Assembly (NCBI GenBank): GCA_951640195.1
Contig: OX621171.1
Location: 372,001-436,000 of the forward strand
Direction: 5' to 3'
Origin: Porpolomopsis calyptriformis
Lineage: Eukaryota > Basidiomycota > Agaricomycetes > Agaricales > Hygrophoraceae
DNA: 64,000 nt
In this document: positions 1-9,806 of the stretch, in pieces
How positions within the stretch are numbered: position 1 is the first letter of the stretch
How the letters are laid out: every line of letters begins with the position of its first letter
Notes under the pieces: model-generated
The model's input: only the letters and a program-made list of their open reading frames with translations
What the model was told of the DNA's origin: nothing
The model's database searches: none
Position numbers and translations under genes: made by a program

Positions 1-148
1 TTGTACTGGATACCTTAAGTACTGGTTACACTTAGGTAAACAATAAGTTTACATCCCACTCCTGCTTATACCAGATTTCCCCAATACATTGGTTCTGTGC
101 ATATCCTAGTATTGAGCAAAGTGTGATAACTTATCCCCAATCCTTACA
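1..148 (+). repeat. 5' LTR of gypsy element A1 (partial)
   Basis: This stretch matches the LTRs at 25376-25570 and (inverted) 25996-26190, but the first 45 or so bases lie outside the window. The full LTR is 195 bp, starts TGTAACAG and ends CCTTACA. Family A gag follows directly. The leader at 149-362 has no TGG-type primer site that I could recognise. Confidence 0.85.
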
Positions 149-362
149 CTTTTTTGCACATCCACAAGAAATTGTGGAATATCTGTGTAAATCAACTTTG
201 ATTGAAAAAGCCTCCCTGTTGACGACATGGCCTCCATCAATGACGAAGACCCACACAAAGACTTGACTCACGCGGGCCTCAACAGCGCGCAAATCGCAAG
301 GCAAACCGCCTGACGACAACGACCTGGGAACGGCGCAGACGAGCGCCATTGCTGATTCTGGC

Positions 363-3053
363 GTGCCACGTCATGACCTCAGCGACACCCAAAGACAGCC
401 AGCGTCAGCCGTAAATTCACCCCAGAGTGAACAAAGACATCGTGCCAACTTAGATGATGGCAGTTCCCAACTTATGGAAAGAGAGGAGTCGTTGCCGACG
501 ACAAGTTGGCATGTAAGTATGACAATCGACCCAACGCTCGATACGTTAATACACACCCTCACTGAGGGTTAAATGAGGACAGTAGTCCCTTCCTCATCAC
601 GAAACCTGAATGAACGAGAATACGTTCATCAAATGTTAAATCTATTACAGCGTGATGAAATAGACGATCAATATGAGCGACGAGACCCGTCGCCCACACC
701 CAGTCAGATGTCAACTGTGACACGTACTAAGAGACGAAAAGAAAAGCGCCCACAGAACCGCGAGGCACCGAGTGAGATGCTCTCCGACGTAGTTGATAGG
801 GTCAATGCACTCGTTCAGATGAGAATGGGCAGAATTAGTCGTGATGAATTCATGAGGCTAGCCAACAACCTTAACAAGGTTATGGTGCATAAGAATAGCG
901 ACAACACCCATTGAAATAAGACAGATACAACCATTCGTCCAGATAGGGACGAGGAAGACGAACTTCTGCAACAAGCAGAAGCTGAGCTTCGCCGTCCTCG
1001 ACAAGAAGACAAGGCAAGCTCCGTCTATCAGAGACGGCGAGCCGCGGCTGATCGAGTCGATAAACATCAACATGGAAGTAAGAAAAAGAACAACCGGACA
1101 GATCATTCGAACAAGAAAACGAAGCAGCCTTGAGACTGGTAACATTCACACTCAAGGATAGAGTGGCCATCCAAAGATTGAGAAATGGCGACATCCGTGA
1201 AACCGGAAGATCCGGCCTGGACGATCAAGGCATCGCCTTCGAGGCTTCTGGAGAAACTATAGATTTATGGGCAGAAGGACAAAACAAGTGGTCCAAATGA
1301 GACCGCAGGCCACCCTCAGATAGAAGGCGGTATCACCAGTCAGACGACGGTGATTCAGATGACCCAGATCAAGGATTGTCTTCTGATGATGAGTCCGATC
1401 GTAGCAAAACGATGGATACTGGAAGTGACTAGTCGAGGAATCGACCATCCGACGCTACCGGACATGGTAGTAAGAGAACATCTAAACAGACGTCAAAAAC
1501 AACAAAATGACACAGAAGTCGTAGCCATAAACCTCATAGATATGAGGGGAAAGATCGACGCTCTGATTACCTCAGAGATATTCATTGTAAATATCATAAA
1601 TTAATTGATGAACAAGTGGGCAAACCACTGAAAGGAAACCTATCCGGTCTCCGAACCTCATCTCCTAAACTGCCTACTCCAAAAGAGTATAGTGGTGAGG
1701 AGGACATCGAGAAATTCGATGGGTGGCTTCAATCATTCTTGAGATGGTTGAAATTGTCCAACTATGCTGGACCTAATGCTGAGCCAGAGCATATCGCTTT
1801 AACGGCTATTTATCTTGCGGACAAAGCAAGACAATGGTTCAACGACAATGTTGACAGTGTGTCTAGGCAGAAACACTGATGGACATTTAAAGAGGTCATC
1901 ACCAGATTGTATGACCGGTTCATTCATGAGGCATCCATACAGGATGCTATGATGAAATTCTATTCGAGAAAGTACACCATGGAAGGTGGTGTCTCAGGAT
2001 TGTTCTACGACCTTGAGAGGTATGCAGGTCATATGATACACAAGCCTGACTCGTATACGTTTAAAACCCAATTGCTATTGGGTCTACCTGCAAGGATAAC
2101 TGATGCAGTTGTCCAGAAAGGCGTTACCGCTGAAACCTCGTCACTTGAGACGATCCTCAAAGTTGCTTGACGTGTCAAAGAGAGCATTCGAATAAAGCAT
2201 CACTACGATGAGCAACGCAAGGCGACATCTGGAGTAACCAGTCAGCTGAAAGCAACCGCGAATATGCGGCTGCCAACAAATCAGACGACGAATAAAGAGA
2301 CACTGTTGTACTCGAAGCCAGCGTACAATAAGTACGCTAACAAAAGAGGTCCATACCGACCGTATAGACTGACTGACAACTGTCAGCCTTACAGACTACT
2401 GCCAAATAGACCTAGCGGTTCTGGAAGTAAACCAACGCCGCAGGCGCCGGCGCATAATAGGAACCAGACAGGATCGTCTAGTGTGAAATGCTACGCATGT
2501 GGCAAATTTGGCCATTATGCGACCAATCCGAAATGTCCCAATTTTGGGAAGCCCCGAATGGCAGCAATCCAAGAAGGGGAGGATGCATTCAAAATGGTAG
2601 CAGAAGATGCTATCGACGAGAACAACGAAGAGGCAGATGAGCCTCACCACAACTACAGAATCGTAGTTGAGGAAGAAGAGGATGATCCTTTACAAGGATC
2701 GCAGTATACATCACAAGGTGAAGAGTATCACCTCCAAGAATATGATGAGTATGAGGAGTACTCACAAGAGGAAGACGACAATAACATCGTCAATGAACAG
2801 ATATGTTCAATCCGAGAAACGAGTAACCATACTCGTGAATTGATAGCGTCTATAAACGACAAACAAGTGTTCAAAGAGGACACTCAACCCAAACCATGGA
2901 TTCGTAAGTCCAGCAGACAGCAGGACCACCCAGCGAAACTGAGCACGAAAGTAAGGCCTTTAGTGGCTCGCATGGAATTAAATGGCCTTGTAGCCATTGT
3001 AATGTTCGATACAGGCAGCACTTCTGATGCTATTAGCCCAGAATTTGTGAGAG
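363..3053 (+). pseudogene. gag-protease of A1, N-terminal and main part
   Basis: The reading runs in pieces (363-1137, then another frame to 3053) with stops at 570, 912, 1878 and 2168. The N-terminal part is charged. At 1616-2170 lies the capsid-like gag domain (KARQWFNDN, then a segment on target length and LLLGLP). A zinc knuckle CYACGKFGHYATNPKC is coded around 2490-2540, followed by an acidic stretch. The aspartic protease motif FDTGST sits at 3005-3022. B1 cuts the protease after 3053 and it resumes at 9499. The same gene is seen at 51171-54453. The exact start codon is uncertain. Confidence 0.8.
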
Positions 3054-3308
3054 TGTTATGTCCGAAGTTTCGGAGTTGAATTCAGAGATCGGAGATGAAT
3101 AAACGACGGGACTTAGTCGATATTCTGTCTACAGATACAGGAAAAAACGCAGTACTTATATACCTGCTAGATAATTATATCTGAGACATAGTGATAATAG
3201 AGGACCTCATAAGTAGGAAACATGTGAAAAGTACAGAGTGTTCGGAGTTGTCGGAGTAATCGGAGTTCATCGGAATTCATCGGAGTTCGTCGGAACTGGG
3301 ATGTAACA
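3054..3308 (-). repeat. 3' LTR of B1
   Basis: 255 bp, near identical to 9239-9493. At its right end (the start of U3 in the coding sense) are six CGGA words beginning at 3243, 3252, 3261, 3271, 3281 and 3291, that is, spaced 9-10 bases apart. A TATATAAG-type box lies further inside the LTR. Confidence 0.95.
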
Positions 3309-3309
3309 G

Positions 3310-3321
3310 TATCTCCCTCTT
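3310..3321 (-). promoter_or_regulatory. 3' polypurine tract of B1
   Basis: On the minus strand AAGAGGGAGATA lies one base before the 3' LTR, the place where plus-strand DNA synthesis is primed in LTR elements. The same 12-mer occurs inside pol at 5911-5922. Confidence 0.8.
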
Positions 3322-3381
3322 AAGGGCAAGCCCTCGAGACCGCATATTGGACTTGACTATATTTGGTAATGACCAAGAAAT

Positions 3382-3445
3382 CGGAGTTTCGGAATGTGGC
3401 GGATTTCGGAGAATCGTCGGAGTTTGAAATTGGAACATATATAAT
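3382..3445 (+). promoter_or_regulatory. Putative promoter of the antisense gene: CGG cluster and TATA box
   Basis: CGG triplets begin at 3382, 3390, 3400, 3407 and 3418, followed by TATATAATA at 3437-3445, which is 33 bases before the ATG at 3478. The same arrangement is kept in B2 (inverted, around 23745-23815). A TATA box at this distance is normal for fungal promoters; use as a promoter is inferred. Confidence 0.6.
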
Positions 3446-3477
3446 AAGGTCTGGCAGACCACCCTTCTTCATTAACA

Positions 3478-4242
3478 ATGCCCACTCACAAAGAAATCCA
3501 AGCTCAACTTGCACAGCTTCAAGTCTTGCTCGAAAATGAAGAACAACGAGAGCGCGAGGAAGCGGAGCAAGCGGAGGAGGCCCGGAGGGCGGAGGAAGAG
3601 TGTCGGTTGGCAGAGGAACGACGAGCGGCCAGAAAGGTGGCCAAGGCTGCAAAAAGGGAGGTAGCAAGGAGGGCGAAGGAGGCGGCTCAAATAGTGGAGC
3701 CAGCAGAGCAGGCAGAGATGGCGGCGGAGGAAAGATCAGGGCAAGAGGCCTTGATCAGACGACCGTAAGTATTTTCTTTTTATCCGCTTTATTCCAGAGT
3801 TGACTGGAGTTCGTTTAGGAGAGCTCCGTGCGAGCCTTGCATCAAGAAAGGGAGTGCGGAGGGGTGTGTGTGGCCGACCGGACAAGGGAAGGCCCGAAGT
3901 TGTACTGCCTGCCAACAGGTGAAGGCCAAATGCTGGGTTGGGGAAGAACCAGCAAAAAGGAAACACGTCCGGAGTACCACGGAGGAACCGGAGCACGGAG
4001 GAAAAAGGCGGCAGGGAAATGCAGAGTTGTCGGAGATGGCGATTTTGAGGGAGGAGCTGCAAGGAGTTCGGGGGGAGATGAGGAAGATGAGGATGGAGAT
4101 GAAGAGAATGAGGGAGTCTATGGAGAGGACTGAGGAGTTGTTAGATGGGGAGTATAAGGATAGTGGAGAAAGCGGAGAAAGTTTGGAGATGTCGGAGGAG
4201 GAAATGCCCATAAGGGATGTAGAAATAGTCCCTTTGGAATAG
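3478..4242 (+). CDS. Spliced antisense gene of element B1: coiled coil and Zn2Cys6-like module
   Basis: Two exons, 3478-3764 and 3798-4242, join in frame to 243 residues with no internal stop. The intron is only 33 bases (GTAAGT...TTCCAG). Residues 1-95 form a coiled coil rich in Glu, Arg and Ala. From about residue 107 comes a six-cysteine module with spacing C-x2-C-x8-C-x11-C-x2-C-x6-C, close to the fungal Zn2Cys6 cluster (C-x2-C-x6-C-x5-12-C-x2-C-x6-8-C), followed by a basic stretch and a second charged helix. The gene converges on pol, with about 50 bases between stops. The role is unknown; DNA binding is inferred from the cysteine pattern only. A similar but longer gene lies in element F at 27641-29180. 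Confidence 0.75.
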
Positions 4243-4291
4243 ATAATGAATTTTTTGAATTGAAGTAAAGAATAAGTAAGAGTGAAAGAAA

Positions 4292-7200
4292 TCAATAGTC
4301 AGGTCCAGGTTTCTCCGGATAAGTGGAGTGGAACTCCGAGACGAGTTCCGAAGCATGTCCTAGCTCAGTAGCAAGGATCCATGAGGTTTCTTCGTCGGTA
4401 CCTTTGTAGCCTTCCCAACGAACCAAATACAATAATTTGCATAAGCGACGCCTATTATCAATTTTTGAGTCTAGGATTTTGGAGATCTCGAACTCCGGTT
4501 CTCCGTTTATGATTACCGGAGGAGGCGGAGGTTGTACTCAGTTCGGAATCGTATTCGGTGAGGCTGGTTCCAACTGTGATACATGAAAGACAGGATGGAT
4601 AGCTTTCATGGAACTAGGCAAACGGAGAGTATAGGAATGGGTTCCAACTTGGGCAATGACCTCGAAAGGACCTAAGTTCTTCTCCGAGAGGTTCTTGGAG
4701 GGTCTGGTAGTTCGGAAAAACTTGGCCTTTATGAAGGCTTGAGTTCCTATTTTGAAATCAGGGGCTGGAATGCGTTTTAAGTCAGCGTAGTGCTGATAAC
4801 GCTTTTGAGCTTCGGAGATGGTATTTCGGAGTTCGGAGTGGAGTTCGTCCAAATCAACAGCTAGTTCTCTGGCTCGAACGGAAGTAAGATCACGCTCAGG
4901 GTGTACTGAAATATTTGGATGATAACCCTTGTTAGCAAAAAAAGGGGATATCCCAGTAGTAGCATTCAGAGCGTTGTTATACGCGAATTCCACAATAGCC
5001 AGGAGATGGGACCAGTTGTCCTGTTGATAGTTACAATACATCCGTAGGTATTGCTCCAAGGTTTGATTGACTCGTTCAGTTTGTCCGTCACCTTCCGGAT
5101 GATACCCGGAGGTAAAATGGAGACGCATGTCAAGGACTTTACCCAATGACCGGAAAAAGCGGGAGACGAACTCCGAGCCTTGGTCACAGGTGACATGTGA
5201 GGGAACTCCATGTTTGGAGAATACATGGACAAGGAAAAGTTGAGCGAGTTGAGGAGCAGTGATGGTGTCGAAGGTTGGTATGAAAATAGCTTGTTTGGAG
5301 AATCGATCAACAACAACAAGAATAGTGGAGAATTCATTGGAGTTAGGGAGTTGCTTGATGCAATCCATGGAAATGGAATTCCAAGGTTTCTCCGGAATTG
5401 GGAGTTGCTTGAGCAAACTATAAGGTCGATGGCGAGGGACTTTGGACCTAGCACATATAGTACAGGAATTACAGTAGTCCTTTACAAAGGTCCGAAGTTC
5501 CGGCCATGTGTATTCTCGTTGGATCAATTCAAGCGTTTTGTTTTGACTGAAATGACCAGCAATTGGATGATCATGTTTCATACACAAAATTTGAAGTCGT
5601 AAGTCATCTACGTTGGGCACATAGATACGACCATCATGATGAAGGAAACCAGAAGTGTCGATAGTCCATCGGAGATCAGAGTTGGCATCGGAGTTGGCCT
5701 CGGAGTTGGACTCTGCAACCTTCACATGCTCCATAGCCACTGGATCATCACGGAGTGAATTCCGAATTTTTGAGTGGAGGGAGTCTACATCCATAATGAA
5801 TGCAGCCTTTAGCACTGGATCCAATAAGGATAAAGCTCATAGGGACGAAGCCAGTTGCTCCAAGGTAAAAACTGGTCGGAGGTTCTGAGGGTTGATACTG
5901 GCGTAGTCACTATCTCCCTCTTTAGGGTTTATGTCATACCGACGTGTTAAGAAGTCCGGTTTTGCTCTGAGTTTTCCGGGGCGAAAACGAATAACCAGAT
6001 TAAAGCCCAACAAAAATTCAGACCAACGAGCCTGACGCCGTGACAGGAGTTTGGTTGTAGAAAAGTATACCAAATTCTTGTGATCAGTAACAACGTCGAC
6101 CGGGTCAGAAGAGCCTTCAAGGTAATGACGCCAGTTGCGAAAACTATCGTGAATGGCTAACAGTTCCTTGTTATGAATATCATAGTTCAACTCCGGCAGA
6201 GTTAAAGTCCGAGAGTAGAACGCAATGGGATGTAATGATTCATCATCAGCGTAAGTTGATAAGATGCCTGCTATGGCGTAATCGGAGGCATCTGTCTCTA
6301 CTACCAGATGTGATCCTGGAGTGAAATTGACAAGAACAGGAGCGGAAGTGAAGGCCCGCTTCAGAGATTCAAATGTGAACTTGCATTGAGTATCGAAATT
6401 CCACAGAACATTTTTCCGGGTCAGTCGCGTAAGCGGAGATACCAATCCCGAGTAGTTATTGATAAAACGCCTATAGAAATTTCCGAAACCTAAGAACGAC
6501 TGGACATCCTTGACTTTCCGTGGTTCCGGCCAATCCAGGATAATTTGAACCTTGGCAGGGTCCATGGTAATTCCACCAGGGGAAAGAATAAATCCAAGGT
6601 ATTCAATTGTATCTTGATGAAAGAAACATTTCTCCAGTTTTCCGAAAAGACTGTTAAGTCGGAGTCTTCAGAGTACCTCGCGGACATGTCTCTGGTGATC
6701 CGCAACATTATCCGAGTAGATAAGGATATCGTCAAGATATACTACAATGGAGATATCGGAGAGGTCAGAGAAAATCTCGTTCATGAAGCGTTGAAATGTT
6801 GATGGGGCATTGCATAGACCTAAGGGCATAACCAAGAATTCGAAAGCACCATACCTGGTATGGAAAGTGGTTTTCCATTTATCCCCTCCCGCAATTCGTA
6901 CATTGAAATATCCAATTCGTAGATCGATTTTGGTGTAAATACGACCTTTGCTGGCATGGTCCAGGAGATTGGAGATGAGTGGAAGTGGGTAATGATCTTT
7001 CTTGGTGATTTTATTGATGCCTTAATAGTCCACGCATAAACGTAAGGAACCATCTTTCTTGCGGATGAAAACAATCGGAGCACCGCCCGGAGATCCGGAG
7101 GAACATATCCAACCTTTTCTAAGGTGCTCATCCAAGAATATACGAAGGGCTTCTTGTTCCGCAACAGAAAGAGAATAGATGCGTCCCAGTGGAGGTGTCG

Positions 7201-7960
7201 TACCTTCCTCTAGCTCAATATGGTGATCGCTGTAATGATGAGGAGGAAGACGTTTAGATTTTCCTTCACTGAAAACATCAGCATAGTCATGATATTCCGG
7301 AGGAACTTTCGCGTAAAACGTACAGTCCAGAGGAACATCGGAGATGTCGACAGAACACGCTTTCGCAATATCAGTAGTTTGAAGAATGAATGATTGAGAT
7401 CCTTCTTGCTTGCTAGCATGTACAAATGCAGCTGCTGAAATAATGGACACAGGAGGAAGTGAAGTCGGAGCTGGAGTCAGAGCTGGAGGGTCAAGCGGAG
7501 TTGCCTCAGAGGGCATAGGTGTCGACAACGAAGACGAATACATCGGTTTTGGTGTCCCAAATGAAATACTGCTTGTAACCCAGTCAATCAATGGATTGTA
7601 GCAGGTAAGCCAGTTGAATCCAAGAACAGCAGAACAAGATGCATCCAATGGAGTGACCAAAAACTCAATATCTAGAGTTTCTCCAGACGGAAATTGGACA
7701 GGGAGGATAACTCCCATATCAATGGTTCTCCCTTGAGATCCATCAAATAATCGGAGTTGCTTCGGAGGAAGCGGAGATGTTTGGAGCTTGTTTCGATGGA
7801 GAAAGTCAAAGTCCAAGAAACAGTGCGTGGATCCTGAATCGATAAGAGTCGGAATAGATAATGAATCGATAAATAAAGTGATCAAAAAGGAATCAGAGCA
7901 AGGAACGGAAGCGTTGAGCTTTACAATAGAAGACGCAGGAACGGTTTCAATGCAGTCCAC
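4292..7960 (-). pseudogene. pol of B1 (protease, RT, RNase H, integrase, chromodomain)
   Basis: Read from 7960 leftwards: aspartic protease (IDSGSTHCFLD), linker, reverse transcriptase with [12 protein letters not shown] active site (hidden by a frame break near 6740), RNase H (VVETDASDYA, VVTDHKNL), then integrase zinc finger and DDE core (CDQGSEF, SGYHPEGDGQTERVNQ) and a chromodomain near 4380-4520. The frame is broken: a TAA replaces Arg at about 7023, a TGA falls near 5830, and there is at least one frameshift in RT. B2 shows the better kept version. Pol starts in a different frame from gag, so the two were probably linked by frameshifting or re-initiation. Confidence 0.9.
5911..5922 (-). 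promoter_or_regulatory. Candidate central polypurine tract of B1
   Basis: The minus-strand 12-mer AAGAGGGAGATA is identical to the 3' PPT at 3310-3321. It lies in the linker just after RNase H and before the integrase zinc finger. Function as a second plus-strand primer is inferred. Confidence 0.5.
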
Positions 7961-7986
7961 ATTCCGCGTCTCATGCGGACTGCCTC

Positions 7987-9203
7987 CTATTTTTCCGGAG
8001 CAGCCAGAGGGGCGCTCGGAATAGGAGTAGGGGATTCCTGAGTGGGTGGATCAGCAACAACAGTGGCACGTCCAGAAGCCTTCTTTGAAGCAGAGGAACC
8101 AGACTTTGGACATTCCTTCGCCATATGACCTGGGGATCCACAAAACATACACAAGTTATTATCCAAACGACGTTTTCATTCAGCCGGAGTAAGCTTCCCA
8201 TCTTTTCCAAGCTTATCGGAGAGGTCAGGACGCTTCGGAGTTGAGGTAGTCGGAGTGGATTTCATAGGAGTTTTCTTGAAAGTAGAAGGTGTCGTTGGAG
8301 TTGAAGGTGGTTCGTCGGAGGTGCAGGAGCATGACCGGAGTCCCGCTTAAGCTCTCCTTTACGTTCCCAATACCTAGCATCAATCGTTTGAGCTAACTCC
8401 TTCATAGCTACTAATGTGGCTGGTTTTCCGACTTGAGACATTTGATCCTTGATTCGATCTGGAAGACCACAGTAAAAGATATGCCGTAGTGCTCCAACGT
8501 CCCATTGGACTTGAACCGCTAGCCTATTGAAGTGCACAATATATTTGGCAATCCGTTGATTATCGAACATCTTCAAGGATTCCAATTCCGCTTCGGCAGT
8601 TCCTATTGGATCCAAAGGTCCGAATTTGTCCTGTAACTCGGAGCAGAACTCTGAGAAGTCCGAGAGGAACAATGGAGGGTTAGGAATAGTCTCCAAAAGA
8701 TAAGGTTCGAATAAAGATAACGCCATTCCCTTCAGAAATGACATAGCATAATTGACCTTAGCTTCATCGGAAGTAAACGCAGAAGGCCTATCCTTGAAAT
8801 TCAATTGAAGTTGAACCAGGAAAGGTCGGAGTTTCATCGGATCAGAGCTGTCAAAAGGATCAGGCTCTCGGACTTTGGATTTTGCGGGTTTAGCTCCAGA
8901 AGAAGCTTGAGCGATGGTGGCAATATTTTGAAAAGCCATGATCAATCTCTCTTCAGCTGTCTCCTGTTCCGGAGCTTCCTGAGCTGGCTGGACTTGAGGT
9001 GTCTCTTCAACCGAAGTTGATGCTTGACCTTGAGTAGTCCGTGGAGTTACGGGTCGTAACGGATTTTCTCAATCATGAAAAGCAGTAGGAAGCCTTTCAG
9101 ATATACGCGTAGTCGGAGACACAGGACTTGTTTCAGAGTTGGTTGGAGATAATCGACCTCTAGTTGAAAATCCCGTAAAACGTTCAAGAGTACGTTGTGT
9201 CAT
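7987..9203 (-). pseudogene. gag of B1
   Basis: The ATG is at 9203-9201, 36 bases inside the 5' LTR. The product has a variable N-terminus, a retrotransposon gag domain (8400-8900) and a zinc knuckle CMFCGSPGHMAKEC near 8110-8150. A TGA stop at 9070-9068 stands where B2 has CGA, and a small deletion near 8310 shifts the frame. Gag forms the particle and its knuckle binds element RNA. Confidence 0.85.
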
Positions 9204-9238
9204 CGTGAATAAAAACCCAAGCTAGAGATAGAATATAC

Positions 9239-9493
9239 TGTTATGTCCGAAGTTTCGGAGTTGAATTCGGAGATCGGAGATGAATACACGACGGGACTTA
9301 GTCGATATTCTGTCTACAGATACAGGAAAAAACGCAGTACTTATATACCTGCTAGATAATTATATCTGAGACATAATGATGACAGAGGACGTCATAAGTA
9401 GGAAACATGTGAAAAGTACGGAGTGTTCGGAGTTGTTGGAGTAATTGGAGTTCATCGGAATTCATCGGAGTTCGTCGGAACTGGGATGTAACA
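9239..9493 (-). repeat. 5' LTR of B1
   Basis: 255 bp, pairs with 3054-3308. Ends TGTTATGT and ATGTAACA. It carries the same CGGA array near its right end (9428-9477), with one unit changed to TTGGA/ATTGG by transition. It is followed on the right by the duplicated target GAGAG. Confidence 0.95.
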
Positions 9494-9498
9494 GAGAG

Positions 9499-9806
9499 TC
9501 ACAAAATTGAAGATATATCAGTTGAAGGACCCTGTTCCGATCCAACTAGGATGCCGCGGTAGCAGATCGCGGATTAACTATGGTACTTACTGTCCTGTGC
9601 AATATGAAAGTATCGCTAAGAAATACTATTTCGATATTGTAAATATCGACAGATTCGATGCTATAATTGGCATCGGATTCATGCGTGAATTCAAAATTAC
9701 GCTAGAGCCTAGTGCGAACCAAATAATGGTCCGCAGGGTAGCTGCTCCCGCTCTAACTGAAGGGGAGGAAAATGATGAAATCGTGCACAGACAATCACTG
9801 CGATGA
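9499..9806 (+). pseudogene. Protease C-terminal part of A1, after B1
   Basis: This continues the reading broken at 3053. The match to 53870-54150 in A5 is uninterrupted across the junction. It codes the end of the retropepsin fold (FDAIIGIGFMREF, compare the usual ILG motif). A short charged linker to the RT follows up to about 10100, with a stop near 9803 and others after it. Confidence 0.8.

Larger units (their letters stand above)
3054..9493 (-). mobile_element. Complete Ty3/gypsy element B1
   Basis: The element is bounded by two 255 bp LTRs (TGTTATGT...ATGTAACA as read on the plus strand) and by the 5 bp target duplication GAGAG at 3049-3053 and 9494-9498. On the minus strand it codes gag (7987-9203) and pol (4292-7960). 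Between pol and the 3' LTR it carries a spliced gene on the plus strand (3478-4242). Its sister copy is B2 at 17070-24141. It sits inside the protease of A1, so it is younger than A1. Confidence 0.95.

Noticed and set aside
2571..2586. AAGGGGAGGATG in A gag as a PPT copy
   Set aside because: It lacks one G of the A 3' PPT, lies in gag rather than pol and codes a simple acidic stretch; chance is likely.
3241..3300. CGGA array taken as a CRISPR-like or satellite array
   Set aside because: Units are only 9-10 bases without spacers, lie inside an LTR, and the host is a eukaryote.
5210..5602. 130-codon plus-strand frame opposite B integrase, also present in B2 (20973-21365)
   Set aside because: Kept in both copies only because the pol sequence is kept; no splice signals and composition follows the third-base pattern of pol.
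5655..5888. Plus-strand frame in B1 (and 20687-20920 in B2) opposite the RNase H-integrase linker
   Set aside because: Antisense shadow of the repeated TCCGA words in pol.
7410..7601. Plus-strand open frame opposite the B1 protease, mirrored at 18974-19165 in B2
   Set aside because: It is the shadow of a low-complexity pol linker; no promoter, no start context and it is explained by the pol frame.
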